From: Acidobacteriota bacterium
GTDB lineage: Bacteria; Acidobacteriota; Terriglobia; Bryobacterales; Bryobacteraceae
Direction of reading: 5' to 3'
Length of the DNA: 60,843 nucleotides
NCBI GenBank assembly: GCA_947470805.1
Contig: CANIVU010000050.1
Coordinates: 1 to 60,843, forward strand
Shown here: positions 17,791 through 25,891 of the stretch, piece by piece
How the letters are laid out: the number at the start of each line of letters is the position of its first letter
Numbering within the stretch: position 1 is the first letter of the stretch
Made by a program: the position numbers and the translations under genes
Notes under the pieces: model-generated
The model's input: the letters and a program-made list of their open reading frames with translations, nothing else
What the model was told of the DNA's origin: nothing
Databases searched by the model: none

Positions 17791-17861
17791 TTGTGCCTTA
17801 GTCCTGCTCAGGTATTTAACGGATTTCACCGTACACCCATTCGTGTCATTGTTCTATCAAA

Positions 17862-17946
17862 GGCACAACCCTTCCACAGAAGGAGAGGATCGCAGCCCGT
17901 CCGATCAGGTTTCATCGGGTCACGCGGTCGGTCTCTCCGTTGTGCC
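17862..17946 (+). ncRNA. Candidate structured RNA with a three-way junction
   Basis: An 8-bp perfect outer stem (GGCACAAC 17862-17869 with GTTGTGCC 17939-17946) closes over two inner arms. Arm one is CCTTC-CACA-GAAGG (17870-17883). Arm two is stacked: AGAG 17884-17887 with CTCT 17933-17936, GATCGC 17888-17893 with GCGGTC 17924-17929 (one G-U), and CCCG 17896-17899 with CGGG 17916-17919. A further hairpin follows at 17998-18024. It does not match the consensus of any riboswitch I can recall (cobalamin, c-di-GMP, TPP, SAM, ydaO, glycine were considered), nor RNase P, SRP or tmRNA. The position is 325 bases upstream of the next start, so it may be a leader or an independent small RNA. Confidence 0.4.
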
Positions 17947-17997
17947 GTGCCCGGCTGGCAGGAGGCGCCATGCTGTGTTCTCAACATGCGAGTGGAA

Positions 17998-18024
17998 GCG
18001 GACTGCACCCCTTGGTGTTTCCGC
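17998..18024 (+). ncRNA. Hairpin downstream of the candidate structured RNA
   Basis: GCGGA 17998-18002 pairs with TCCGC 18020-18024 and CACC 18006-18009 with GGTG 18014-18017 around a CCTT loop. There is no T-tract after it, so it is not an intrinsic terminator. It may be part of the same RNA as the junction structure upstream. Confidence 0.3.
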
Positions 18025-18270
18025 AGGAGCACCCGGATTTGTGCGCGGTCGCAACCCGGCCCGCCCTGGCGAACGGGGACGCTTTACCTGCCCGGCTCGA
18101 AGGCATGATGAGCGAGAGCCCGCTCGTAATCTGCGACTCCCTTTATGACTGGTCTTCGTCCGCCTCGGTGTGGCCATTCCACCCGTCATTTCGAAAACAA
18201 TTCAGTCTCCCGGTTCCAGCCACATCTGAATCCGGAACTCACGAATTCACGGTCCTCATCCGGAACTCCC

Positions 18271-19557
18271 ATGAAAAATACGATTGAACATTTCCCCAAT
18301 TACGTGCCCGTCATGCCCGCTCCCGCCGCGGGCCGCCAGCCAAACGCCGCTGGTCAACTGGTGCAGCGTCTTTTTCAGTGGAGCCGTTCCGCCGATGAAT
18401 CCGTCTCTTTTGTTCGCATTTCGTGCTTCTTCGCCATCGCTCTCGGCATGCTGTCGATCATGAACATCTGGGCGCGCCTGGACAATACGGTGATCCGCTT
18501 TCTCCTGGTGCCGCCCGAAGAGGCGCTCGGGTTCATCTTCCTTGGCTTTGCCGTCCGGATGACCCGGCTGGAAGCCTACCGGTCGACCATTCGCGTCGTC
18601 GTTCGCACCTCACGCTTCTGCCTTCTCGTCCTCGGCGCATCAATGGTCGTGGGCTGGCGGCTGTCCGACTTCCCGGCCTTCGGTATCGTCGGCAGCGCCG
18701 ACACAGGTACCAGTCTCGCGGTCGGCATCTGCTACTTCCTGATGGGTTTCTATCTGAAAGTGCGCGGAGGGCAATCGGGAGGCTTTGCCTACACAGCCCT
18801 ATCAGCGGTCCTATTTACCTACCTCGGATCCTGCTGGATTTCGCAGATTCTCTATCTCAGCGGCCTGGTCTCCATCCCCCGGATTCTCATGATCCGGATC
18901 GTCTCGCTCGCCGTCATCACCGCTGGATCCATCGCGCTCTTCTCCCTGCATCACAAGCCAAGCCTGCTTCGCCGCTTCGCGCAGTCCGGGCCGGACGCCG
19001 AAACCATCCGGTCCCTGTTTCCGCTGGCGTTCGCCATCCCGGTTCTCCTCGCCATTCTCCGCTATCGTGTCGAATCCAGCGGTCTCATCGTGCCCGACGT
19101 CGCGCTCCTTCTCCATGTGCTCTTCAGCGCCGGCAGCATGATCCTCATGATCAGCTACTCCGGCAGCCGCGCTCGCGCGGCGCGCCTCCTGCGGGACTCA
19201 AAAGACGCCATCGCCAATCTCGTCGAATCGCAGTACCGCGATATCATGCAAAGCATCCAGGACCCGGTCTGGATCTTCAGTTCCGAGGGCCATCTCAAGT
19301 TCCGGAACGATGCGGCTCGCGGCCTCTTCCCGCCCGACGGCGAGCAGGCGGCATCGCTAAAGGCCGAAGGCGCCGTCCTCGGCACTACACAGCAAAGGGT
19401 GATTCTCAGCGCTGCCCTCCTCGGCCAGCCCGTCACCGGACTGGTCATGCGCAACACCACCGCCGGTTCAGCCCGAAAACTGCCCATCCGCTGCCTGCGG
19501 GTTTTGCAGACGCACAACGGCACGCCCGGCGCCATCATTCTCATCGCTGGCGCCTGA
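18271..19557 (+). CDS. Membrane sensor-like protein: multi-helix domain plus PAS-like domain, no output domain
   Basis: 428 residues from ATG 18271. About eight hydrophobic helices span residues 50-310 (for example ISCFFAIALGMLSIMNIW; FVRISCFF precedes it). A basic linker (SGSRARAARLLRDSKD) then leads to a PAS-like domain at about 325-428 that starts SQYRDIMQSIQDPVWIFSSE and contains LKFRNDAARGLF. There is no histidine kinase, GGDEF, EAL or HATPase part after the PAS domain, and the frame ends cleanly before the convergent caspase gene. It could signal through a separate partner or be a remnant of a longer sensor. A long possibly structured leader lies upstream. Confidence 0.65.
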   Translation: MKNTIEHFPNYVPVMPAPAAGRQPNAAGQLVQRLFQWSRSADESVSFVRISCFFAIALGMLSIMNIWARLDNTVIRFLLVPPEEALGFIFLGFAVRMTRLEAYRSTIRVVVRTSRFCLLVLGASMVVGWRLSDFPAFGIVGSADTGTSLAVGICYFLMGFYLKVRGGQSGGFAYTALSAVLFTYLGSCWISQILYLSGLVSIPRILMIRIVSLAVITAGSIALFSLHHKPSLLRRFAQSGPDAETIRSLFPLAFAIPVLLAILRYRVESSGLIVPDVALLLHVLFSAGSMILMISYSGSRARAARLLRDSKDAIANLVESQYRDIMQSIQDPVWIFSSEGHLKFRNDAARGLFPPDGEQAASLKAEGAVLGTTQQRVILSAALLGQPVTGLVMRNTTAGSARKLPIRCLRVLQTHNGTPGAIILIAGA

Positions 19558-19559
19558 CG

Positions 19560-21488
19560 CTACCGCCGCCGCAGCTTTTGCAGTCGCTCCCGCACCTGAT
19601 TGGAATCCACCAGATTCGGCGCCAGCGTCAGATAGGCGTTGTAGGCCTCCGCCGCCATGGCGGTGTTCCCGCTGGCCTCGTGGAACGCGCCCAATTCGCT
19701 GTAGATCGGAGCGTAGTTCGGGTCCGCCGCAATCGTCGCCTGCGCCGCCGCCAGGAACGCATCCGGCCGCCGCAGCACCCGGTTCAATCGCGCCAGGGAC
19801 CAACTAATCCCCGTCGCCTTCGGAAACAACCGCGCCGCGTCTTCCAGGTACGGCAACGCCCGCGCCGTCTCGCCCGCGCTGATCAACAGCTGCGCAATCT
19901 GCAGCGGCGGCAGCGCCCAGTTCGGCGTCAACTGCCGGGCCTTGTCAAACGCCGCGCGCGCCTCCGCTGTCCGGTTCTGCCGTTGCATCACCACGCCCAG
20001 CGCATTGAACGCACAGGCGAAGTTCTTGTCGATTTCCAACGACCGGCGCAGGTTCTCCTCCGCTTCCGCCAACTTGCCCGTCGCGATCTCCGCCCGTGCC
20101 TGGCAGAACAAACCCCGTGCCCGGACAGACGCCTCCCCTGGCCGCAACGTCTCCAATAACCGGAACGACCGCGCGGCCCGCTGAAACATTGCTGCTTTCA
20201 GCCCCACCGAATTCGATTGCACATAGTCGGCCACGCACGCCTGCCCGGCGTCCTCCAACGCCGCCGCCATCCGCGCCGTAGCCGCCGGCCGCTGTTCCAC
20301 TGTCCACGCCTGCGTGCGAAACCGCTCCCACGCCGTGTCCAGGTCCCCGCTGGCAATCACGCGTTCCAGTCGCGCCATCGCCAACGCCGGCGCCGTCGCC
20401 ACATCCAGTGAGTTCGCCCCCGGCGTCAATTGCAGTTCCTGTTCATAACTGCCACCGCCCGGTTCTTGGAGCGACAGTCGAATCGTCCCCGCCCGCAATC
20501 CATCGATGGCCAACTCACCGCCCGGCCGAACGGAGCCATGGAATCGGTTGCCGACATAGACGAGCGTCCCCGCCACCCCCCGCACCACCAGCGTCGCAGG
20601 CTCAGTCGCCGCCACCGCCCGCCGCACAGGCAATACCGCCAACGGTAACGAACCTTCAAAATTCCCCGCCACCCGCGGGTTCTGCCGAGCAGAGGTCTGC
20701 TCCGGCACCACCCGCGAAACATAGTCCAGCAACTCCCCCGCTCGAATCACGCCATCCGCTGTTCGTTCCGCCGCCCCGCCCAGTCCGTTCAACAGCGCAA
20801 ACGTGAACACCCCATGCCCCCCGCCCCAACGCGCGTCTTCGAAGGACTGCTCCCGCGACCGCGACGCCATCAGCTTCAATACATTCCTGTCCGGCGCGCC
20901 AATCGCCTCCAGCGCTCCCTGCAAGTCCGACGGTGTGGCCGGATCAGCCGCCCAGCCAATCGCCCCCGCGTGACACGCATCGGCAATCAGCACCACCGTC
21001 GAAGCCCGCAGTCGCCCGCCGATCGCCGCGTTGATCTCGGCAAACGAAATCCCGGTCGCGTGCAGGTTCTGCGGGTCCGCATCGTGCGCCACAAAATAGC
21101 CCTCGTTCTGCTCCCCGCGCACCGCATGCCCGGCCAGGAACAGGTACACCACATCGTTCGGACCCGCCGCCGCCGGCAGCCAGTTCCCGAGCGCCGCTCG
21201 AATCGCGCCCGTCGTCGCCTGCTGCTCGGTCAACAGCCGGATGTGCGAAGCCGGCAGCGCCCCGCCCTGCGGCGAGCGCAGGAACCGCGCAAACTCTTCC
21301 GCGTCCCGATGCGCGTATTTCAATTGCCCAGCCGGCGGAACGTACTTGTACGAGGAGACGCCCACCACCACTGCCCACCGCTCGCGCTGGTCCGGCAGCG
21401 GCGGCGCCGTCATCTCCACGCCAATATCCCGCGCCCCCTGCGCAAACACGCACCCGCCCATCAGCAATACCAGAATCAACGCGCGCAT
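19560..21488 (-). CDS. Secreted caspase-fold peptidase with TPR repeats
   Basis: 642 residues, signal peptide MRALILVLLMGGCVFAQG. Residues about 35-260 are a C14 caspase-like domain: WAVVVGVSSYKY start strand, catalytic H121 in LFLAGHAVRG and C172 in LIADACHAGA, both intact. A middle segment (about 290-370) resembles a small PEGA-like beta domain (LVVRGVAGTLVYVGNRFHG). Residues 390-640 are tetratricopeptide repeats (for example FACAFNALGVVMQRQNRTAEARAAF starting near 500). AGGGG-type Shine-Dalgarno before ATG 21488. Bacterial members are cysteine proteases with Arg/Lys preference of mostly unknown role. Divergent from the Gfo/Idh gene. Confidence 0.88.
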   Translation of the reverse strand: MRALILVLLMGGCVFAQGARDIGVEMTAPPLPDQRERWAVVVGVSSYKYVPPAGQLKYAHRDAEEFARFLRSPQGGALPASHIRLLTEQQATTGAIRAALGNWLPAAAGPNDVVYLFLAGHAVRGEQNEGYFVAHDADPQNLHATGISFAEINAAIGGRLRASTVVLIADACHAGAIGWAADPATPSDLQGALEAIGAPDRNVLKLMASRSREQSFEDARWGGGHGVFTFALLNGLGGAAERTADGVIRAGELLDYVSRVVPEQTSARQNPRVAGNFEGSLPLAVLPVRRAVAATEPATLVVRGVAGTLVYVGNRFHGSVRPGGELAIDGLRAGTIRLSLQEPGGGSYEQELQLTPGANSLDVATAPALAMARLERVIASGDLDTAWERFRTQAWTVEQRPAATARMAAALEDAGQACVADYVQSNSVGLKAAMFQRAARSFRLLETLRPGEASVRARGLFCQARAEIATGKLAEAEENLRRSLEIDKNFACAFNALGVVMQRQNRTAEARAAFDKARQLTPNWALPPLQIAQLLISAGETARALPYLEDAARLFPKATGISWSLARLNRVLRRPDAFLAAAQATIAADPNYAPIYSELGAFHEASGNTAMAAEAYNAYLTLAPNLVDSNQVRERLQKLRRR

Positions 21489-21598
21489 AAAATCCCCTCA
21501 CACCATTAGCGCGTAAAAGTCGGAGAAAGTCCGGGTGTATACTCGCAGTCAGAAGCGGGCGCCCCCGTTCATAGTCAGTCGCCCGCGGGAGCGTGGCT

Positions 21599-22783
21599 AT
21601 GACCTTTAGCCGTAGAGCACTGTTGGCCGTCGGCCCCGGATTCCTGGCCGCGCAAGGCCCGGCGAACGACCGCATTCGCCTCGGATTGATCGGCGCCGGA
21701 GGCCGCGCTCGCGACCTCTTCCAAGAGGTGCTCCGCGCCAAGGAAAACGCCCACATCGTCGCCGTCTGCGACGTCTGGAAGGTGAACCGCGAAGCCATGT
21801 CGGCCAACGTCGCCAAGGCCTTCGACGCGCCTCCCCTCCAGTCCACCCGCTACCAGGAACTCCTCGCCCGCAAAGACATCGATGCCGTTCTCATCGCCAC
21901 CCCCGACGTCACCCACCCCCGCATCCTCGCCGATGCCGTCGCCGCCGGCAAAGACGTCTATGTCGAAAAGCCCTTCGCCGTGAACTTCGCCGACGGCAAA
22001 ATGGCGTGGCAAGCCGTGAAAAACTCGAAGCAAGTCGTGCAAGTCGGCACCCAGCGCCGCAGCGATTCCGGCCTCATCGCCGTTGCCCAGGCCATACAGA
22101 GCGGCGCCATCGGCAAGGTCACCCGCGTCTCCATGGACTACCACTTCCAGTCCCCCCGCTGGAACAAGGATCTCTCCAACGTCCGCGCCGAAGACGTCGA
22201 TTGGCAAGCCTTCCAATTCGGCGGCCGCATCACCGGCCCCTTCAACGCCCGCAAGCTCCGCGAATGGCAACTCTTTCGCGAAACCACCAACGGCATCTCC
22301 GGCCTCTGGCTCTGCCACTTAATCGATCTCGCCGCCTGGTTCCTCAACGATCCCTACCCGAAAAACGCCATGACCATGGGCGGCGTCTATCTCTACAAGG
22401 ACGGCCGCGAAACCAGCGACGTCTACCAGACCATGATCGAATACCGCGACTGCCTCGTCACCTTCGCCATGAGCCTCACCAACGCCGCCGGCGGCCGCAA
22501 TCTCTGGTTCGGCACCAAAGGCACCATCGACGCCGAAGCCTGCAAAATCTCCGCCGACGGCAGCCTCCTGCCCGACCGCGTCACCCAGCCCGGCCCCATC
22601 CCCCGCGCCCCCGGCGTCGAGTCTCACATGGCCAACTTCCTCCGCTGCATCCGCACCCGCCAAACGCCCCGCGCTAGTGTCGACGCCGGCTTCTCCCACG
22701 CCGTCGCCGGCTGCATGGCCGCCACCTCTCTCGAAACCGGCCGCCGTGTCCGCTTCGACCCCGTCAAACTGGAGCTCGCGTGA
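21599..22783 (+). CDS. Gfo/Idh/MocA family oxidoreductase
   Basis: 394 residues. Tat-like leader (MTFSRRALLAVGPGFLAAQG), then a Rossmann fold with GLIGAGGRARD at about 30-40, VCDVW, IATPDVTHP and the family EKPF motif (VYVEKPFAVNF, about 120). The C-terminal half is the beta-sheet substrate domain. These enzymes oxidise or reduce sugar hydroxyls with NAD(P); an exported Tat form suggests a periplasmic enzyme with bound cofactor. Start ATG 21599 follows GGGAG at a good distance; GTG 21593 is the alternative. A TATACT box at 21538-21543 could be the promoter -10. First gene of a catabolic cluster; the next gene overlaps by four bases. Confidence 0.85.
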   Translation: MTFSRRALLAVGPGFLAAQGPANDRIRLGLIGAGGRARDLFQEVLRAKENAHIVAVCDVWKVNREAMSANVAKAFDAPPLQSTRYQELLARKDIDAVLIATPDVTHPRILADAVAAGKDVYVEKPFAVNFADGKMAWQAVKNSKQVVQVGTQRRSDSGLIAVAQAIQSGAIGKVTRVSMDYHFQSPRWNKDLSNVRAEDVDWQAFQFGGRITGPFNARKLREWQLFRETTNGISGLWLCHLIDLAAWFLNDPYPKNAMTMGGVYLYKDGRETSDVYQTMIEYRDCLVTFAMSLTNAAGGRNLWFGTKGTIDAEACKISADGSLLPDRVTQPGPIPRAPGVESHMANFLRCIRTRQTPRASVDAGFSHAVAGCMAATSLETGRRVRFDPVKLELA

Positions 22784-23940
22784 CGCGCCGCCACTTCGCC
22801 GCCTCGCTCGCCGGTGCCGCCTACGCCGCCGGAGCCCCCGTCATCCGCACCATCGAAGTCTTCCCCGTCATCTACCCCGTCACCGGCTATTTCAAATTCT
22901 TCCCCAAGCCCGAACGCCCCGCCGTCTTCGTAAAAATCACCTGCGCCGACGGAACGTTCGGCTGGGGCCAATCCGTGCCCACCCACACCTGGAGCTACGA
23001 AACGCCGGAGTCGGTGGTGACGACCCTCCGCACCTACCTCGCCCCCGCCCTCATCGGCGCCAATCCAACCGATATCCCCGCCGCCCACGCCGTCATGAAT
23101 AAGGCCATCGCCGCCTCGTTCTCCACCGGCATGCCCATCGCGAAAGCGGGTATCGATCTCGCCCTCCACGACATCGCCGGTAAACTCGCCGGCAAAAACA
23201 TCGCCGCCCTCTGGGGCCGCGAGCCCATCACTAGCATTCCCCTCAGTTGGACCGTCAACGTCCGCACCCTCGCCGAGGCCACGCCGCTACTGATCGCCGG
23301 CCGCGCCGCCGGCTACCAACACTTCAACATCAAAGTTGCCCCCGATCCCAAGTTCGACGTCGAACTCGCCGCCGCCGTTCGCAAGTTCGCCCCCAAGTCT
23401 TTCCTCTGGGCCGACGCCAACGGCGGCTACGATACCGCGACCGCCCTCACCGCCGCCCCCCGCCTGGCCGCCATCGGCGTCAACGTCTTGGAGCAACCCG
23501 TTGCGCCCAACCGCCTCAGCGGCCTCGCCGCCCTCAAGAAACAAGGTGCCCTCCCCATCATCCTCGACGAAGGCGTCGTCTCCGTCACTGACCTCGAAGA
23601 GTTCCACAAACTCGGCCTCCTCGACGGCGTCGCCATGAAACCCGCCCGCACCGGCGGTCTCTGGGACGCCCGTCTCCAAGTCGAATACCTCGAAAAACAC
23701 CACCTCCAATTCCTCGGCAGTGGCCTGACAGATCCCGATGTCTCCCTCGCCGCCAGCCTCGTCCTCTACGGTGCCTACGGCCTGCAATTCCCCGCCGCGC
23801 TCAACGGTCTGCAGTTCCTCGCCGGTTCCTTCCTCCGAGAGCCCTTCCGCCTAGAGAACGGCGCACTGAAAATTCCCACCGGCCCCGGCCTCGGCGTGGA
23901 AGTCGACGAACAGAAAGTGAGAAAGGCCTCCTATGTGTAG
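22780..23940 (+). CDS. Enolase-superfamily enzyme (mandelate racemase/muconate lactonizing type)
   Basis: 386 residues, GTG start overlapping the previous stop (GTGA). Tat-like leader MTRRHFAASLAGAAYAAGAP. The capping domain (IRTIEVFPVIYPVTG) and the barrel with metal ligands are visible: the LALHDIAGKLAGKNI segment, catalytic lysine in HFNIKVAPD, D in LWADANGG, E in VLEQPVA, D-E in IILDEGVVS. The KxK-type spacing resembles dipeptide epimerase/muconate cycloisomerase relatives more than sugar-acid dehydratases, but the substrate cannot be called. It sits with a Gfo/Idh oxidoreductase and a DUF6807 protein. Confidence 0.82.
   Translation: MTRRHFAASLAGAAYAAGAPVIRTIEVFPVIYPVTGYFKFFPKPERPAVFVKITCADGTFGWGQSVPTHTWSYETPESVVTTLRTYLAPALIGANPTDIPAAHAVMNKAIAASFSTGMPIAKAGIDLALHDIAGKLAGKNIAALWGREPITSIPLSWTVNVRTLAEATPLLIAGRAAGYQHFNIKVAPDPKFDVELAAAVRKFAPKSFLWADANGGYDTATALTAAPRLAAIGVNVLEQPVAPNRLSGLAALKKQGALPIILDEGVVSVTDLEEFHKLGLLDGVAMKPARTGGLWDARLQVEYLEKHHLQFLGSGLTDPDVSLAASLVLYGAYGLQFPAALNGLQFLAGSFLREPFRLENGALKIPTGPGLGVEVDEQKVRKASYV
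23908..23923 (+). repeat. 16-bp direct repeat, copy 1
   Basis: GAACAGAAAGTGAGAA near the 3' end of the enolase-superfamily gene, identical to copy 2 at 24023-24038. Both copies are preceded by GAAGTC, two or three bases away. Confidence 0.6.
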
Positions 23941-24022
23941 TCGCGACGCCAACTCCCACCGCCGCGAACCCAGGCGCCGCGGGCGCACGAGGCTTCAACC
24001 TCCGCCGCACCGCCGAAGTCAT

Positions 24023-24038
24023 GAACAGAAAGTGAGAA
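24023..24038 (+). repeat. 16-bp direct repeat, copy 2
   Basis: GAACAGAAAGTGAGAA in the gap before the DUF6807 gene, identical to the copy at 23908-23923. The 107-base gap may be a decayed duplicate of the upstream gene's 3' end. Confidence 0.6.
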
Positions 24039-24047
24039 CACCCACCG

Positions 24048-24896
24048 ATGCATAGTCTCATCTTCCTCCTCGCGCTCGCCGCCCACGGCCTCGAATGGAA
24101 GGATCTCGGCGACGGCCGCATCCAACTGACCGAAGCCGGCAAGCCCTACCTCGTCTACAACGCCGGTCCCCAACTCAAACCCGGCGCCCCCGAAGACCGC
24201 CGCCGCTGCTGCTACATCTTCCCCGTTCACACCCCCGCCGGCGTCAGCATGCTCGACGATTTCCCCAAGGACCACTACCACCACCGCGGCCTCTTCTGGG
24301 GCTGGCCCGAAGTCGAAACCGCCGCCGGCAAATCCGACATCTGGATGATCAAAGGCATCGAGCCCCGCTTCGTCCGACGCATCCAAATGGCTGGCCCGAC
24401 ACTCGAAGTTGAAAACGGCTGGTACACCGGTGCCAAACGTATCGTGCGCGAAACCGTGCGTATTGACGCGAAGCCATCCAACCGGGAGTCCCGCACCTTC
24501 ACAGTCACCCTCACCCTCGAAGCTCTCGGCGAACCCGTCACCCTTCGCGGTTCCCACGAGAAAGGAAAAAGCTACGGCGGCTTCTCCGCCCGCTTCGCCG
24601 AACGCGACGCCACAACCCTCTCCAGCGCCGATGGACCCGTCGCCAAGGACGAAGACCTCATCCCCCACCGCTGGGCGCAGTTGCAGGCCGTCTATGGCGG
24701 CCGCAAGGCCACTCTACGCATCACCCCCGGCGCCGGCGACTCCGGCGCGCCCTACCAGTGGTGCCTCCGCCAATACGGCTTCGTCGGCGCGTCGTTCCCC
24801 GGCCGCACCAACGAAGTCCAAAGCTACACCCTGCAACCCGGCGTCCCGCTCCGCTTGCAGTTTTCCGTCACCGTTTCTGATACCGGAATAATCTGA
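24048..24896 (+). CDS. DUF6807/PmoA-like secreted protein
   Basis: 282 residues with a short signal-like start (MHSLIFLLALAAHG). The signature PKDHYHHRGLFWGWPEV (about 75-92) with several histidines, and QWCLRQYGFVGASFPG near the end, match the family labelled PmoA/DUF6807, which co-occurs with sugar oxidoreductases in Acidobacteriota, Planctomycetes and Bacteroidetes. The name comes from an automatic link to methane oxygenase; the protein is not a methane monooxygenase subunit. The histidine cluster suggests metal or sugar binding. Third gene of the catabolic cluster, 107 bases after the enolase-superfamily gene. Confidence 0.8.
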   Translation: MHSLIFLLALAAHGLEWKDLGDGRIQLTEAGKPYLVYNAGPQLKPGAPEDRRRCCYIFPVHTPAGVSMLDDFPKDHYHHRGLFWGWPEVETAAGKSDIWMIKGIEPRFVRRIQMAGPTLEVENGWYTGAKRIVRETVRIDAKPSNRESRTFTVTLTLEALGEPVTLRGSHEKGKSYGGFSARFAERDATTLSSADGPVAKDEDLIPHRWAQLQAVYGGRKATLRITPGAGDSGAPYQWCLRQYGFVGASFPGRTNEVQSYTLQPGVPLRLQFSVTVSDTGII

Positions 24897-24935
24897 TCTT
24901 TCGCTTTTTGTTTCCGGGGCCGATAGCTAACCAGC

Positions 24936-24987
24936 GCCGGAATTCACACCGGCCAATCTTACTCCGCCGCCCGCCTCCCGCGGGCGG
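24936..24987 (+). promoter_or_regulatory. Two adjacent GC-rich hairpins
   Basis: GCCGG 24936-24940 pairs with CCGGC 24949-24953 (8-base loop). CCGCCCGC 24967-24974 pairs perfectly with GCGGGCGG 24980-24987 around CTCCC. No T-run follows, so an intrinsic terminator is unlikely. They lie between the DUF6807 gene and a possible 24-codon ORF and may serve as mRNA end protection or as a leader structure. Confidence 0.35.
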
Positions 24988-25010
24988 TCCCGCCTAAAGG
25001 TCCCACTCCC

Positions 25011-25085
25011 ATGGAAACTGTTCTGGTCGTGATCATCCCTCTATCCCTGTCTCTCGGCTACTGGTTGGACTCCCTGGATAACTAA
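25011..25085 (+). CDS. Possible 24-residue membrane peptide
   Basis: A short frame reads METVLVVIIPLSLSLGYWLD then SLDN and stops at 25085. It would be a single membrane helix with an acidic end. AAGG lies 11 bases before the ATG, a weak and rather distant ribosome site. Its last four bases overlap the end of the convergent SDR gene. The hydrophobic run is striking for such a short frame, but nothing else supports translation and it may be chance. Confidence 0.3.
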   Translation: METVLVVIIPLSLSLGYWLDSLDN

Positions 25086-25864
25086 TCCGGGCGCCGCCAG
25101 TGGCCATCCACAAATTCAGCTTCGGTGTCTTTCCACGGCCCGAACTTACAACACAACTGCCCGCCGTCCACCAGCAGCGTGGCGCCAGTGATATAGCTGG
25201 CCCAGTCGCTCGCCAGGAAGATGGCGGCCTTCGCCACCTCGTCCGGTTCGCCGCCGCGCCCCATCGGGATTGCCCGGAAATAATCCTTGATCACCGGCGG
25301 CGAATCGAACGCGGCCTGCGTCAACCGCGTGCGGATCAGCCCCGGATTCACGCTATTCACCCGGATGCCATACGGTCCCAGTTCATTGGCCGCCGTGTGC
25401 AGAATCCCCAACACGCCCGCCTTCGTCGCGTTGTAGGCGATCAGGTTCTCCTCTCCGTCGTAGGAGTTCGTCGACGCCGTCAACACAATCGCTCCCGGCC
25501 TCTTCGCCGCCTTCATCCGCGCCGCCGCTGCCTGCAACGTCTCAAACGCCGCTGTCAGGTTCAGCGAAATGGTCTTGTCCCAAACCTCGCGCGTCGTCTC
25601 GGCCAGCGGCTTCACGATGCCCGTCCCGGCATTGATGAACAACGCATCCGGCACGCCCGACACATCGAACGCCGCCTCGATGCTCGCCCGGTTCGTCACG
25701 TCGCACCGCACATGCCGGCACGGGAAGTCGATCTCGTCATCGGCGTCAATATCGAAAATAAAAACATTCGCCCCGCACGCCGCCAGCCGCCGCGCCATCG
25801 CCCGGCCAATCCCATGTGTCCCGCCCGTCACAACAGCGGTCTTGCCCTTGAGTGTAAGTTCCAT
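25082..25864 (-). CDS. Short-chain dehydrogenase/reductase (SDR)
   Basis: 260 residues from ATG 25864; the frame stays open far upstream but only as antisense to the sulfatase gene. Classical SDR: NAD(P)-binding TGGTHGIG (14-21), the D of FIFDIDADDE suggesting NAD preference, NAG in LFINAGTG (about 85), the catalytic S in TASTNSYDG with Y-x-x-x-K as YNATK (about 150-154), and the C-terminal GATLLVDGGQ. An oxidoreductase of alcohols or sugars. Divergent from the sulfatase with 27 bases between starts, so probably co-regulated with the catabolic cluster. Confidence 0.88.
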   Translation of the reverse strand: MELTLKGKTAVVTGGTHGIGRAMARRLAACGANVFIFDIDADDEIDFPCRHVRCDVTNRASIEAAFDVSGVPDALFINAGTGIVKPLAETTREVWDKTISLNLTAAFETLQAAAARMKAAKRPGAIVLTASTNSYDGEENLIAYNATKAGVLGILHTAANELGPYGIRVNSVNPGLIRTRLTQAAFDSPPVIKDYFRAIPMGRGGEPDEVAKAAIFLASDWASYITGATLLVDGGQLCCKFGPWKDTEAEFVDGHWRRPD

Positions 25865-25891
25865 CGCCTTCAGGATATACACTAATACGCC

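Larger units (their letters stand above)
17791..18270 (+). other. Intergenic leader, no convincing gene
   Basis: 480 bases between the S4 gene and the membrane PAS gene. Short frames exist in several phases but have no start signal or recognisable protein. Instead the stretch contains several perfect or near-perfect hairpins in the first 235 bases, annotated separately as a candidate structured RNA. The second half (18030-18270) shows no clear structure. Confidence 0.6.

Noticed and set aside
17862-17946. Assignment to a known riboswitch or to RNase P, SRP or 6S RNA
   Set aside because: None of their conserved sequence blocks could be found; kept only as an unclassified structured RNA.
24048-24896. 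Methane monooxygenase subunit (from the PmoA family label)
   Set aside because: The protein lacks the membrane helices and context of particulate methane monooxygenase; the label is a family-naming artefact.
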